In this document: positions 26,493 to 37,702 of the stretch, one piece after another | Layout: each line of letters begins with the position of its first letter | How positions within the stretch are numbered: position 1 is the first letter of the stretch | NCBI RefSeq assembly: GCF_015644585.1 | Contig: NZ_JADOBI010000007.1 | Coordinates: 227,763 to 291,762 of the forward strand | Reading direction: 5' to 3' | Length of the DNA: 64,000 nucleotides | From: Rahnella laticis | GTDB lineage: Bacteria > Pseudomonadota > Gammaproteobacteria > Enterobacterales > Enterobacteriaceae | The notes under the pieces: model-generated | The model's database searches: none | What the model was told of the DNA's origin: nothing | Seen by the model: only the letters and a program-made list of their open reading frames with translations | Translations under genes and position numbers: made by a program

Positions 26493-29291
26493 ATGCAGGG
26501 AAACGAAGAAAAATCTACGCCGGATGTTCTGGACTCTGCCCAGTTGATACGTATTGAAGCCGTACACCGGGGATTCCTTTATCAACACCTGTATGCCGTT
26601 GGTTGCTTGCTGCTGGCACAGAAAGCCAGCATGGATACAGTGACCGTGGAGCTTGATGAGGATATTGAGCTGAACTCCAGGCAGGAGCGCATTTACGTTC
26701 AGGTTAAAACCCGCCTGAACCCCATCATTCCCAGCGATGTGTCTGGCGCACTGGCGCGGTTTGCCGATCTGCGTAACGAACACACTGATGGGCGCCGTCA
26801 GGGAAGCGCGTCGTTCATTATCGTCGCCAACCAGGCGCCAGGTCCGCACCTGCAGAAGATGATTGAGGATATGACGCTTTCTGCGGATGTCCGTTTTGTC
26901 TGGCCCCAGTCAAACGCTGAGCGCCATCCCGCACTTCCCCCTGCCTGGGACACCGTGGCTGACGCTGCAGCCTGGTGCATCACGCAAGCAGAGCAACTGA
27001 ACTTTTCGTTATTGTCGCCAGAATCCCTGATCTGGAAGCTGGCCGGTCTGGTCCAGCTCGCCGCCACCGGAGGCGATGCCAGCGGACAGCATGCTTTTTA
27101 TACAAAGGACCTTCCTGCCCTCTTCGAGCAGTTGATTGTTCAGTTACAGGACTTCCCTGCACCGCCGGCACTCTACCGACCACTACGAGAGGAACCCTCT
27201 TTTGTGTCGGATGAGCGGGTGCGCATCATTTGCGGCTTGTCCGGTGCAGGTAAAACAGCGTGGGCAGCCCAAGCCGCCCAGCACAGTAGCCAGGTGTGTG
27301 CGTATTACGACGCCGGCGACCTTCCGGGTCCTGCACTTGCCAGTACGCTGGTTCGTGAGCTGGCAGCCAGGTTTGCGACTCAGGAGCAAGGTGGCCTGCG
27401 GAGAATACTGCTTCCTGGAGCCAGTGGCGTTGAAGCACTGAGAACGTTCGACACCGTCTTGCGGCAACGGAACGACAGCCTGCTGCTGGTTCTGGATAAC
27501 GCACATCGTATTCCCGTAGAGAATTTGCGGGATGTTTTGCATGCCACAACTTGCATCCATTTTGTGCTGCTATGCCAGCCTCATGACAATGTCCGGCAAC
27601 TGGAGGCCATGACCGGATTTCAGCGTGAATCGTTACAGGGATGGGATATCGACACAGTGGCTGCCGCAGTGACCGACCTCGGTGGTTTCGCCAGTGCGCT
27701 GGGATATGAGCAGCTACGAAGCTATACCGGAGGGTTGCCGCTGTATGTCGAAAGTGCGGCGAGAGTTGCCGCAGAGGAATCCAAAGGGGATATAGACACG
27801 CTGTGCGCTGAACTGCGACAACAAGAAAACAGCACGGAAACCGCGCAGGAAGTCATTCTCAGCCGTGTCTATCAGGGGTTTGAACCACTGGTCCAGAACG
27901 CCCTGGCGTTGTTCAGTCTGTCCGATGTGGGACTGAGCCGTGATGAGGTTTCAGAGTACCTTGCCCGCTCATTGAATATCCCTTCAAGCGGAGCGGCCAC
28001 CCTTATTAAAAAAATGCGGGCCACCGGAACAATTGAAAACTATGGCAACCAGACATTAAAGGTACATGACGCTGTCAGGGCGCTGGGGCTGCAGCACCTG
28101 ACCATGATGGACGCGGATATCGTAAATAACGCGTTACTGACGTTAAAAGATCTTTTGATTGAGAGCCTTCACCAGGCACGTGACACTTCGCGATTTTCTC
28201 TCCTGACGCAGATCTACATCAAACTTAACGACGTCATGACACTTATCGATCTGTCCGGCGAAGAGCTATTTTATGAGATGGGCATTACTGTCGACATTAT
28301 GGAAAGCCTGAAAAAGGCAACGGCTTCGAACTCACTGGCACCGGTTCATAAGTTCTGGGCACTCGATGGCCTGGTTTTTTCCGAGCTTAAAGACGGCGTT
28401 TCTGAACAAATCACCCAATGGCTGGATGCGATGAAAGCCTTGCTTACAGAACATGAGTTTGGCTACCGGGAACGCACGGCCTATACAATGAAGCGGATGC
28501 TTTTCTTATCCGAAAAGGGCGACCATTCCCAAGTACATAAATTGGCTGAAGACGCCCGCCCCGGTCTTCCGGATGAGGAGCATGCGCGTATTTTTGACTA
28601 TACCCATGCTATCGCGCTCTGGAGACTGAAAAAATACAAGCAAGCAGAAACGCTGTGCCGGAGCGTAGTGGATCGCTATTACGCGTTATTTGGTATTACC
28701 CCACGGGATGTCATGGGTAAAAACTCGGATGTGCTGTGGACAATCATCAACCAGCCTAAAAATGTTCACGAGCACATCAAACACCTGGCCGATGCCTTGG
28801 AGTTACTCGCCAGAATTAATGACGCGCAGGGAAAAGTGTCACCGTTTGTGCGTATTCACGCGATGAAATTTTACAACATGACCGCAGCCCCCGAATCTTT
28901 AGTCCGGGTAGGACAGGATCTGGCGGACGAATTTGTCGCAAGAAAGGACTATGTCGGTGCCAGAGAGGTGATGGAGCAACACGTCCTGCCCGTAGTCAAT
29001 GAAGCCGGTCTGGTACAGCGGCTGGTTCAGGTCCGGAGCCAGTACGCTGTCATTCTGGCACTCGTCGGGGAACATGGGCAGGCGGAAGCAGAAATGCGCC
29101 GAATCGAACCCTATTTTGAGGGGTTAACGGGGGGGCAGCGCCAGGAGTTTGAGGACCAGTCGAACTATATTGCCCAGCTTGCTTACAAGGCGGCAAAATC
29201 CGAAATTACTCGATTTTTCGGGGTGGTAGGCAGAAATGAACCTTGCCCCTGCGGGTCGGGAGTGAAGTATAAAAAATGTCATGGAGCCTGA
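26493..29291 (+). CDS. Nuclease-STAND NTPase with SEC-C tail, probable antiphage sensor
   Basis: A single large protein of 932 residues. Residues about 25-85 (HRGFLYQHLYAVGCLLLAQK, VELDEDIEL, IYVQVKTRL) match the DUF4297/Cap4-type PD-(D/E)xK nuclease start. A P-loop NTPase follows: Walker A CGLSGAGKT near 247-255 and Walker B LLLVLDNAHRI near 330-340. Then come winged-helix and TPR-like helices (about 440-900), and the protein ends in a zinc-binding SEC-C motif, GRNEPCPCGSGVKYKKCHG. The layout is that of Avs-like STAND sensors (sensor repeats, oligomerising NTPase, nuclease effector), but it is shorter than typical Avs proteins. It stands alone between Gabija and the next unit. Confidence 0.78.
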   Translation: MQGNEEKSTPDVLDSAQLIRIEAVHRGFLYQHLYAVGCLLLAQKASMDTVTVELDEDIELNSRQERIYVQVKTRLNPIIPSDVSGALARFADLRNEHTDGRRQGSASFIIVANQAPGPHLQKMIEDMTLSADVRFVWPQSNAERHPALPPAWDTVADAAAWCITQAEQLNFSLLSPESLIWKLAGLVQLAATGGDASGQHAFYTKDLPALFEQLIVQLQDFPAPPALYRPLREEPSFVSDERVRIICGLSGAGKTAWAAQAAQHSSQVCAYYDAGDLPGPALASTLVRELAARFATQEQGGLRRILLPGASGVEALRTFDTVLRQRNDSLLLVLDNAHRIPVENLRDVLHATTCIHFVLLCQPHDNVRQLEAMTGFQRESLQGWDIDTVAAAVTDLGGFASALGYEQLRSYTGGLPLYVESAARVAAEESKGDIDTLCAELRQQENSTETAQEVILSRVYQGFEPLVQNALALFSLSDVGLSRDEVSEYLARSLNIPSSGAATLIKKMRATGTIENYGNQTLKVHDAVRALGLQHLTMMDADIVNNALLTLKDLLIESLHQARDTSRFSLLTQIYIKLNDVMTLIDLSGEELFYEMGITVDIMESLKKATASNSLAPVHKFWALDGLVFSELKDGVSEQITQWLDAMKALLTEHEFGYRERTAYTMKRMLFLSEKGDHSQVHKLAEDARPGLPDEEHARIFDYTHAIALWRLKKYKQAETLCRSVVDRYYALFGITPRDVMGKNSDVLWTIINQPKNVHEHIKHLADALELLARINDAQGKVSPFVRIHAMKFYNMTAAPESLVRVGQDLADEFVARKDYVGAREVMEQHVLPVVNEAGLVQRLVQVRSQYAVILALVGEHGQAEAEMRRIEPYFEGLTGGQRQEFEDQSNYIAQLAYKAAKSEITRFFGVVGRNEPCPCGSGVKYKKCHGA

Positions 29292-29459
29292 GCGCTGGCT
29301 TCGCTATGTTGGACGTGGCCTGGCAGTTTCCAGAAAACGGCCGGGATCTAAGTCCACGGGGGCCATATCAGGATGCTGTCCACATCGTGCAACCGAGCGC
29401 TTTTTATTAGTATTGCCGTTGATTCTCTTAAAGCACATCGTCGTGCGTGGGGACAGTAT

Positions 29460-29828
29460 ATGGCCTATGAAAACAGGCCATATTCACCCAGGAGGGAGAA
29501 AATACGCGAGTGCGCACTAAAACACGCTATCGTAGCGCTGACCTTTAGTTGCAACTACATTGATGCAGCTCTTGCCTACCATTGCCGTGCAAGACTGGGG
29601 CACAATTTCAGCGAAACGATGGTCTATGAAACACGCCTTCAGGTTCTGGGATTCAATGACGTACAGTTACTTAAAGATGTAAAAAAGATCCATATCGCTT
29701 TACGTGAACTCGAACGCGAAAAAGAGCTGGAATTACATCATAAACCCAATAAGCTGTATGCAAAGCAGAACGAAGTTAAAAAGTCTGTTGCAACTGCTAC
29801 AAGAGTTCGCAGCCTGTTACAGGACTGA
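29460..29828 (+). CDS. Hypothetical helical protein, possibly HEPN-like
   Basis: A helical protein of 122 residues from ATG 29460 (GGGGAC 7 nt upstream); an upstream ATG at 29373 is also in frame. It has SCNYIDAALAYHCRARLG and RELEREKELELHH; the R-x6-H spacing in REKELELH fits the R-x4-6-H motif of HEPN RNases, but that pattern is weak evidence. It sits 145 nt before a nucleotidyltransferase gene, and HEPN proteins often pair with such genes. Confidence 0.4.
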   Translation: MAYENRPYSPRREKIRECALKHAIVALTFSCNYIDAALAYHCRARLGHNFSETMVYETRLQVLGFNDVQLLKDVKKIHIALRELEREKELELHHKPNKLYAKQNEVKKSVATATRVRSLLQD

Positions 29829-29973
29829 GGTTTTTATCAGACCGAAAAACAATATTAATTTCCAGAACACACGACAACACCGAAGTCCCAGAACAATACA
29901 GCAGGAGAGCATTTTTTATTGCGGAGCATCTCTGGTGACATATTCCTATCCTTGTATATTTAACTATAAATAA

Positions 29974-30909
29974 ATGATGACAACGATTCCCGACTTTACA
30001 GCAAAAGGGTACCTTCCTGAGGGTACGCACCGCTGTTCAGCACAGCAGTTTATTGATCGCTTTTGCCTGGTTAATGAGAAGCGGCAGCTTCTGAAAAAAG
30101 CGTTTATCGATATTCTGGACTTTGCAAACGCGCGTAATGCCTTATTTGTGCTGGTCGGTGGCTCCTACGTAACCGACAAAAAAGACCCTAATGATCTGGA
30201 TGTCGTGATCGTGCTGCGAAGTAAAGATCACATCCCGACAAGGCCAGAACGTCTGCTTTTAGAAGGTAAACGCACTGACATAATGTTCTGCTCAGCAGAC
30301 GATCCCATTCTTACAGCCTCGTTTTTAAAACTGCTGTCTTACGAGCGATTCGGGAGTGGTGTGGGAGTGATACAGATAAGCCTTAATCACCCGGACGAAC
30401 CTTGGACAACCCATCATGAACCTGATGATGATACCTATGAAGTTATCAAAAGAGCCTACTTCAACCGGCATCTGGTCGATTTAAATGAAGCCCCGGGCGT
30501 GCTGGTCACTATTCACGGGCTCATGACTCACGCTGAATGGAACGCTAATCTGATCCCTATTGCGAGTAGCCAGGGCTGGATTGTCGCACCTTATATCTAC
30601 GGCTATACCACTCCAGACATTCTGCTGAACAAGGGAAAAAGGAAAGAAGCAGTGGATGCATTTAGGGACTGGATTTATTCAGTTCAAAGAGATTATTGCC
30701 AGAACGGTGAGCAGATTTCGATCATTGCACATTCCTTCGGTACCTATCTGATCGGCGCTTACCTTGACGGCTTCGAGGAGTTTACTCCAGTACATTTCAA
30801 CACGATTATCCTCACCGGCAGTATTCTGAACGAAAACTATGACTGGGAAAGTTGTGTCGGCAACAAAGTCGCGCGAGTCAGAAATGAAATAGCGCCTAAT
30901 GACCAATGG
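29974..30909 (+). pseudogene. Nucleotidyltransferase-hydrolase fusion, 5' part (cut by IS21)
   Basis: The first 312 codons of a gene split by the IS at 30910. The N-terminal domain has a nucleotidyltransferase signature: GGS at 62-64 and NDLDVVIV with Asp74/Asp76. From about residue 178 an alpha/beta-hydrolase starts (VTIHGLMTHAEWN), with the nucleophile elbow AHSFGT at Ser254. Removing the IS and one target duplication joins APNDQW in frame to VSWMPRKPAEWVG at 32870, restoring about 396 residues. The broken form reads 16 codons into the IS and stops at 30960, losing the C-terminal part of the hydrolase. Fusing these two domains is not familiar to me. Confidence 0.8.
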
Positions 30910-30925
30910 TGTCAACGACGGGTAA

Positions 30926-32817
<1,892 letters not shown>

Positions 32818-32869
32818 TAATTTCAGGCGTCGGATATGGATCACTTTCGCACCGTTGGTAACACAATGG

Positions 32870-33124
32870 GTAAGCTGGATGCCGAGAAAACCAGCCGAAT
32901 GGGTGGGACTGGATCCACTTTTTGACCAAGCTGGAACTAACGGCTTTACCTCAGCGAGCCATATTCTCACTCAGCCCATCAACAAAATCTTCGACCACAA
33001 CAATGTAATCAAAAAAGACGTCATCACATCAATGTGGATGCCCTTTCTGAACAGCAATAAGTATGCGAGTGAGGAAGAGGGGTTTAAGCGTCATCTCGCC
33101 ACATTAACGAATAAGAAACCCTGA
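32870..33124 (+). pseudogene. Nucleotidyltransferase-hydrolase fusion, 3' part
   Basis: The last 84 codons of the gene interrupted at 30909. Starting at GTA 32870 it reads VSWMPRKPAEWVGLDPLFDQ and continues to a TGA at 33122-33124. It has no start signal of its own. It carries GFTSASHI, whose His may be the hydrolase catalytic base, which would be missing from the truncated 5' product. Confidence 0.78.
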
Positions 33125-33242
33125 AAGCGCTGCAGTGGATAAGGCAAGAATCTGAAAACGCCAGAACCGGCAAGCGGCGTGTGACTTCATCTGGAGGGGC
33201 TGTCTGCCTCACGTATATTGAGCATTCTGAGTTGAGGACGGT

Positions 33243-34145
33243 ATGTCGACAAATCAGTTTTATGAACTCTATCGCCAGCTCGCTGCATTACGAACCGATG
33301 CCGGCAATTGCCATTCCGTTATCGCGGAACTGACCCTGCTGTGTTGCGAAACCATCAGGGCCTCGTCTCCTGAAGAGTGTCTTCGCGCCGCAGATAACTG
33401 CCTGCATGAAATCGGTCAGTCTGCTCCGCTTTTTGCAGTCGCCCTCTCCTGCTGGCTGACCGATAAAGCGCTTAATGGGCTGGCGAAAGTCCTCGCGCAT
33501 GAGGCAAGCGTGTGCCACCTTCAAGCAGCGACCCCACAGGCGTACGACCTTTCCTCCGTCGATGAGTCACGCGCCATACTGGCGGCGTCCCGGCTCTGCG
33601 CCCTGCATGTTTCCCCCGCCGTCTCACTCGGCTGGGCTTTAAGCCTGGCAATCGCTTACCCAGCCAGCGTCACGGCACTCAATGCAGCCAGGGCACTCCT
33701 GCAACATCACATGGAAGAGTATCCCTGGACCACGCAGCGACTGCTTGCCAGCCCTGAATCCCCGTTTATCTCGCTTGAACTGGCGCAAAACGCCCTGGCA
33801 CAGATGGAACAACAGCAAAACCATCTGAACGGACTACCGGCGCTTCGTGAGCTCGCGATGACGCCTGAAATGCGTCTAATGTATGCCAGTCTGAAACGCA
33901 GTGAGAACCGGGAGATTCAACGACACTCGGAAGAGCACTCCATTTTTGGTCAGTTCTTCACAAAGCAACATTTCAAATACGCCAACAAAACCGCAGTAGA
34001 GTTTTCCGTGGGTGACGATGTAAAAGAAACCACGCTGGAAATGATGCCCTTTCAGATTGAAGTTGAGTTGCCCCTCACCTGGCGCACCGATCCACTTTCA
34101 GGTGACCGGACCAGAAACAGACTGTGGAAAGGAGAGCTGGAATGA
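33243..34145 (+). CDS. Unrecognised helical protein, gene 1 of a two-gene nuclease operon
   Basis: A soluble protein of 300 residues with no signal peptide, membrane segment or known motif. It is rich in Ala and Leu with repeated helical stretches (about 15-200), followed by a polar segment (EEHSIFGQFFTKQHFKYANK, about 230-249) and a beta-rich acidic end (VEFSVGDDVKETTLEMMPFQIEVELPL split over 250-280). A ribosome site (GAGG) sits before the ATG. The stop overlaps the next start (ATGA), so the two products are made together and probably act together, perhaps as a sensor or adaptor for the nuclease-like partner. That role is inference. Confidence 0.7.
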   Translation: MSTNQFYELYRQLAALRTDAGNCHSVIAELTLLCCETIRASSPEECLRAADNCLHEIGQSAPLFAVALSCWLTDKALNGLAKVLAHEASVCHLQAATPQAYDLSSVDESRAILAASRLCALHVSPAVSLGWALSLAIAYPASVTALNAARALLQHHMEEYPWTTQRLLASPESPFISLELAQNALAQMEQQQNHLNGLPALRELAMTPEMRLMYASLKRSENREIQRHSEEHSIFGQFFTKQHFKYANKTAVEFSVGDDVKETTLEMMPFQIEVELPLTWRTDPLSGDRTRNRLWKGELE

Positions 34146-35821
34146 GTATTCAGCTGGTTCTCTCCCATTACCTGGCGGGCCTGCGTGAGCGCAATGAGCT
34201 CGATGTACTGCTGCCAGAACTGCTTAAGGCCATGGGACACAATGTGCTCAGTCGCCCACAGATTGGCCCCGCACAGGCTGGTGTTGACGTGCTGTCGACC
34301 AAAGTGGGTGCCGACGGGGTTGATGAGGTTTTTGTCTTTATCATCAAATTCGGCAACGTCGGACGGGCCGATTTTTACGGTGGGCCGCAGTCTATCGATC
34401 CCTCTATCCGGGAGGCCTGCAATGACTTCCTCAGAAATCGTTTACCTGAACCGCTCAAGCCGCTGCATAAACGAATCGTCTTGGTATCCAATGGCGTACT
34501 GCTACAAGAAGCCCAGGCCGGTTTTTCAGCCCTGACGGAAGACATCGCAACACGTCCGCTTTGCAGTCTTGAATTCTGGGGCACCGATCAGATCACACCA
34601 TGGATAGAGCAGTACCTCTTCGATGAAACATTACTGCTGGCACGGGGAAAATCTGACCTCCGCGCGGCTCTGGCCGGCCTTGAGGAGTCAAGCTCGGCGA
34701 TAAGCCGGTTTATCCGCTTTGTTGATGCCTGTTTTGAAATACAGGCCGAGGAGTCAGAACAAAGTGCAGAAACACGAAAGAAGAAGTTTTTAAGGCGATG
34801 TGCCGCAGCGTCGATGGGCTGGGCGGTCCTGCTGGTCTGGGGAAAAAGCGAAGACAATTTAAAGCCTGGGGTCGTTAGCGGTGAATACCTGATACTGCGT
34901 ATGTGGGCCGAGGCGGCAAAACTGGAATTGTATGCCGACCACGCCTTTATTGACCGATTTGAAACCCTAGTTACGCTGCATATACAAGCTCTGATGGACT
35001 ATTTTGAAAAAATAATGCCTACCCTGGAGTCACCACGAGCCGTCCTCCGCTGGCGCCCGGATCGCGTCTTCTACCTGGAGCTTATGTTTGAGGAACTAGG
35101 ACGCCTGTCTACCCTCTTACTATTACTCCAGCAAAAATCTGGAAATGAGGCGCTTCGCACGACGCTCCGCAACGCCATCATTCATCTGGTCAATCAGCAT
35201 TCGGGGGTACTACTTCCCCTTTATGACGGGCACAGCATCGACCTTACCCTGCTCTTCTGCGCGCTGATGGGCGAGTCAGACTGGGACAATACGCGGATTA
35301 TCGCAGGAGAAGTTGTGGCCCGGCTTCACCATGCTCTGAGAACAGAATGTTATCTGCCGGTCGACACCGACTCGCTGGAAGATGCTATTGCCCTCGACAG
35401 AAACAAGGCTGAGAGTCGTGATTTCTTCCAGACCTCAACGTTGGTGCCAGCACTCGCGACTGTGACGTCACTACTGAGTGATGAAGAAACCTTCCAAGCA
35501 CTGCGGGATAAGATCCTTCCTCTAATGAAGGGGGTAACACTTGAGCGCTGGTTTCCGACAGCACGACTCGAAACACTAAGCGGCTCGTCACAGGGCATTT
35601 ATAGCGTTGGGATATCCAAGGCATTGTCTGGCCTAAGGCCTTCAGCAAGGGAAGAAGGCGAGGCGTCAATTAAAATCTTTGACGGTGCCGCAGCCTCATC
35701 TGACTTTAGATGGTATGGAAATTGGCAAATCCTCATCGCGTTGTCAGCCCGACTGTATCGGCATCCCTTACCCACCTGGTTTATCCGTGAGTATTGCAAC
35801 CCAGAGCATCCCGCACAGTGA
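34142..35821 (+). CDS. Restriction-endonuclease-like protein, gene 2 of the operon
   Basis: A protein of 559 residues from ATG 34142, chosen over 34124 because of the ATGA overlap and the AAAGGAGAG ribosome site. Residues about 18-80 look like a PD-(D/E)xK fold: LLPELLKAMGHNVLSRPQIG, GVDVL with Asp49, and FIIKFGN with Lys69; the residue two before the Lys is Ile rather than Glu or Gln, so activity is uncertain. The remainder (about 200-559) is a large helical domain without known motifs, possibly a sensor. It lies inside a defence cluster, last before the island end. I do not recognise the pair as any named system. Confidence 0.7.
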   Translation: MSIQLVLSHYLAGLRERNELDVLLPELLKAMGHNVLSRPQIGPAQAGVDVLSTKVGADGVDEVFVFIIKFGNVGRADFYGGPQSIDPSIREACNDFLRNRLPEPLKPLHKRIVLVSNGVLLQEAQAGFSALTEDIATRPLCSLEFWGTDQITPWIEQYLFDETLLLARGKSDLRAALAGLEESSSAISRFIRFVDACFEIQAEESEQSAETRKKKFLRRCAAASMGWAVLLVWGKSEDNLKPGVVSGEYLILRMWAEAAKLELYADHAFIDRFETLVTLHIQALMDYFEKIMPTLESPRAVLRWRPDRVFYLELMFEELGRLSTLLLLLQQKSGNEALRTTLRNAIIHLVNQHSGVLLPLYDGHSIDLTLLFCALMGESDWDNTRIIAGEVVARLHHALRTECYLPVDTDSLEDAIALDRNKAESRDFFQTSTLVPALATVTSLLSDEETFQALRDKILPLMKGVTLERWFPTARLETLSGSSQGIYSVGISKALSGLRPSAREEGEASIKIFDGAAASSDFRWYGNWQILIALSARLYRHPLPTWFIREYCNPEHPAQ

Positions 35822-36041
35822 ATGCCGGAATCATTCTCCGACCTGAAAAAAGGCGAACGGATGCGCCATCGCGACATGCTCTTTGTGCACTTATTCTGAC
35901 AGGAATGTTCCCAATGAGAGAAGGTGGGTTTCGACAGCATGCAAACGAAGTTCAGTTGTTTGTAACCTGGGTTGGCTATATGTCGTTTTCACCGTTGCAA
36001 GACTAACCTAATGACCTAATTCTGTTGTCCTGAAAAATTTA

Positions 36042-36121
36042 AGGCGTTAATAGGAGCCGAACCTACGACCTTCGCATTACTAATGCGAGCAAACTCCAAA
36101 ATGAGTACAATGATGAGTACA
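36042..36121 (-). other. Island end: tRNA-Thr 3'-half fragment and ATGAGTACA repeats (attachment site)
   Basis: On the minus strand 36094-36045 reads CGCATTAGTAATGCGAAGG then TCGTAGGTTCGGCTCCTATTA, close to the anticodon and T arms of the enterobacterial tRNA-Thr(CGT) gene thrW, though with AGT at the anticodon position. The 5' half of the tRNA is absent. Beside it two copies of ATGAGTACA lie at 36101-36109 and 36113-36121, like arm sites of tyrosine integrases. This is what the far end of an island integrated in a tRNA gene looks like. The region 35822-36041 holds no gene. Confidence 0.75.
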
Positions 36122-36210
36122 CGTAAAAAAATTAATAAAATAAAATAAATAATTTAATAACATAACTTTAAAATCACGATTCAACGTCTGATCTCTTTCC
36201 TGCTTCAATA

Positions 36211-36240
36211 AAAAAATCCACGCCTTAGCGTGGATTTTTT
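36211..36240 (-). terminator. Intrinsic terminator of the serine-hydrolase gene
   Basis: A 13-bp stem (AAAAAATCCACGC / GCGTGGATTTTTT) with loop CTTA, ending in a T-run in both directions. It lies 24 bp past the stop of the 36264-37595 gene. Confidence 0.9.
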
Positions 36241-36263
36241 TATTCTCATTCGCGCAAACAATC

Positions 36264-37595
36264 TCAGTGAAGTTTTTGTGCGATCGCGCTGAACATAAGC
36301 GATGCCTCGAGAGGCTGGGCGCTGAAATCAGGCTCGGCTTTTGGCCATGTCGACCACTGAACAATCACCAGATTTTCAGCCGGGTTGACCATGATGATCT
36401 GGCCATAAATCCCTAACGCCCACAGCGATCCTTTCAGTGAGTCCGAAGGTGCCGGGGTAACGTCTGTAGCATTGGCGGGCACTTCATTATTCCACCATTC
36501 AAAACCATAAAGGCCGTTCGGGTGGGCTGCCGACACGGAGTTTTTCGCCGTCGTCCAGTTGCCTGCCTGCTCAATCCAGTTTTCAGGCAGGATTTTTCTG
36601 CCATCCGGGAGACGTCCGCCGCTCATCACAAACTCGCCAAAGCGTCCCCAGTCTTCCAGTGTGGCGTTAAAACCGTGCGCGCCCACATCGTGTTTGCCCG
36701 GTTCGTAGGAGTGCCAGACGCCATCGTGCGCCATGCCGTAAGGTTGCCAGATGGACTGTTGCAGGTAGGTGGCCAGCGGCATTCCGGTGGCTTTTTCCAG
36801 CACATCGCCCAGTAACCACGCGCCGCCGGATGAATATGACCATGACTGCCCGGCCGGATGCGCACGTTTCAGGCCAACAACAATTTTACGCACACAGTCA
36901 TAGGTTCCCGGTCTGGCTTCACATTGCGTGAGATTGGCAAAATCGGAATGCGGGTTCGTGTAGTCCTCATTCCACGCCACGCCGGAGGTATGCTGAATAA
37001 GTTGTTTTATCGTAACGCCATCCCAGGCCGTGCCTTTCAGGTCAGGCTCATAACGCGTGACGAGGTCATCCAGAGAACTGATTTTCCCTTCTTTAATCGC
37101 AATCCCCACCAGCGTTGAAACCACGGATTTCCCCACTGAGCGCGATGTCCACAGTGTCTGGTCGGTATTGCCTTCGCCCAGATATTTATAGGCTACTTTG
37201 CCGTTTTTCAGCACCAGCATTCCGGTGGCATTCTGGCGTTTGAGGTAATCCTGCAACGTATACGTTTTCCCCTTCACGCTGTACGTGGCCTCTTTCAGTT
37301 GCTTATCCGCACGCACAAACGGCGTGGACTGACCGTGCTTAAACACATCGCCCGCGTAGTTGCGGTAGTCATTACGAAATCCGATGACGCGCGCGGTCTG
37401 ATCCCAGTTCAGCATATCTTTCGGGTCAGGCAGCGTTTTGTCCTGCGGCGTCGGGCAACTGCTGAGCATCACGCCGTCACAATTTTGCGCGGATTCCGCC
37501 AGCGCGGAGGGCACAAATGACCAGGCGGAACCCAAAGCCACGGCTAGCACCAGAGGTTTCATTACCGCCGGAAATAAGGTTTGTCTATTTTTCAT
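36264..37595 (-). CDS. Secreted serine hydrolase (beta-lactamase/esterase class C fold)
   Basis: A protein of 443 residues with a signal peptide (MKNRQTLFPAVMKPLVLAVA, cleavage near ALA-E). The active-site SxxK is SVGK (Ser153-Lys156) in WTSRSVGKS; WSYSSGG supplies the Tyr of the YxN-like motif, and the usual class C KTG box is not obvious. Members of this family include EstB-type esterases and D-amino-acid hydrolases; true beta-lactamase activity is unlikely. It probably acts in the periplasm. It is divergent from a LysR gene 107 bp away. Confidence 0.85.
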   Translation of the reverse strand: MKNRQTLFPAVMKPLVLAVALGSAWSFVPSALAESAQNCDGVMLSSCPTPQDKTLPDPKDMLNWDQTARVIGFRNDYRNYAGDVFKHGQSTPFVRADKQLKEATYSVKGKTYTLQDYLKRQNATGMLVLKNGKVAYKYLGEGNTDQTLWTSRSVGKSVVSTLVGIAIKEGKISSLDDLVTRYEPDLKGTAWDGVTIKQLIQHTSGVAWNEDYTNPHSDFANLTQCEARPGTYDCVRKIVVGLKRAHPAGQSWSYSSGGAWLLGDVLEKATGMPLATYLQQSIWQPYGMAHDGVWHSYEPGKHDVGAHGFNATLEDWGRFGEFVMSGGRLPDGRKILPENWIEQAGNWTTAKNSVSAAHPNGLYGFEWWNNEVPANATDVTPAPSDSLKGSLWALGIYGQIIMVNPAENLVIVQWSTWPKAEPDFSAQPLEASLMFSAIAQKLH

Positions 37596-37702
37596 TGAAT
37601 GACTCCTGTGTCAGAAAACCGGAGTATAGAAAGGAAAAACCCCTTGAAGAAATCACGTTATGGGGGAAAATCCCCCTATAAATCGATGAACTGGAAGAGT
37701 TT

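Noticed and set aside
36042..36121. Complete tRNA-Thr gene at the island end
   Set aside because: Only the anticodon and T arms are present; the D arm and the 5' acceptor strand are missing.
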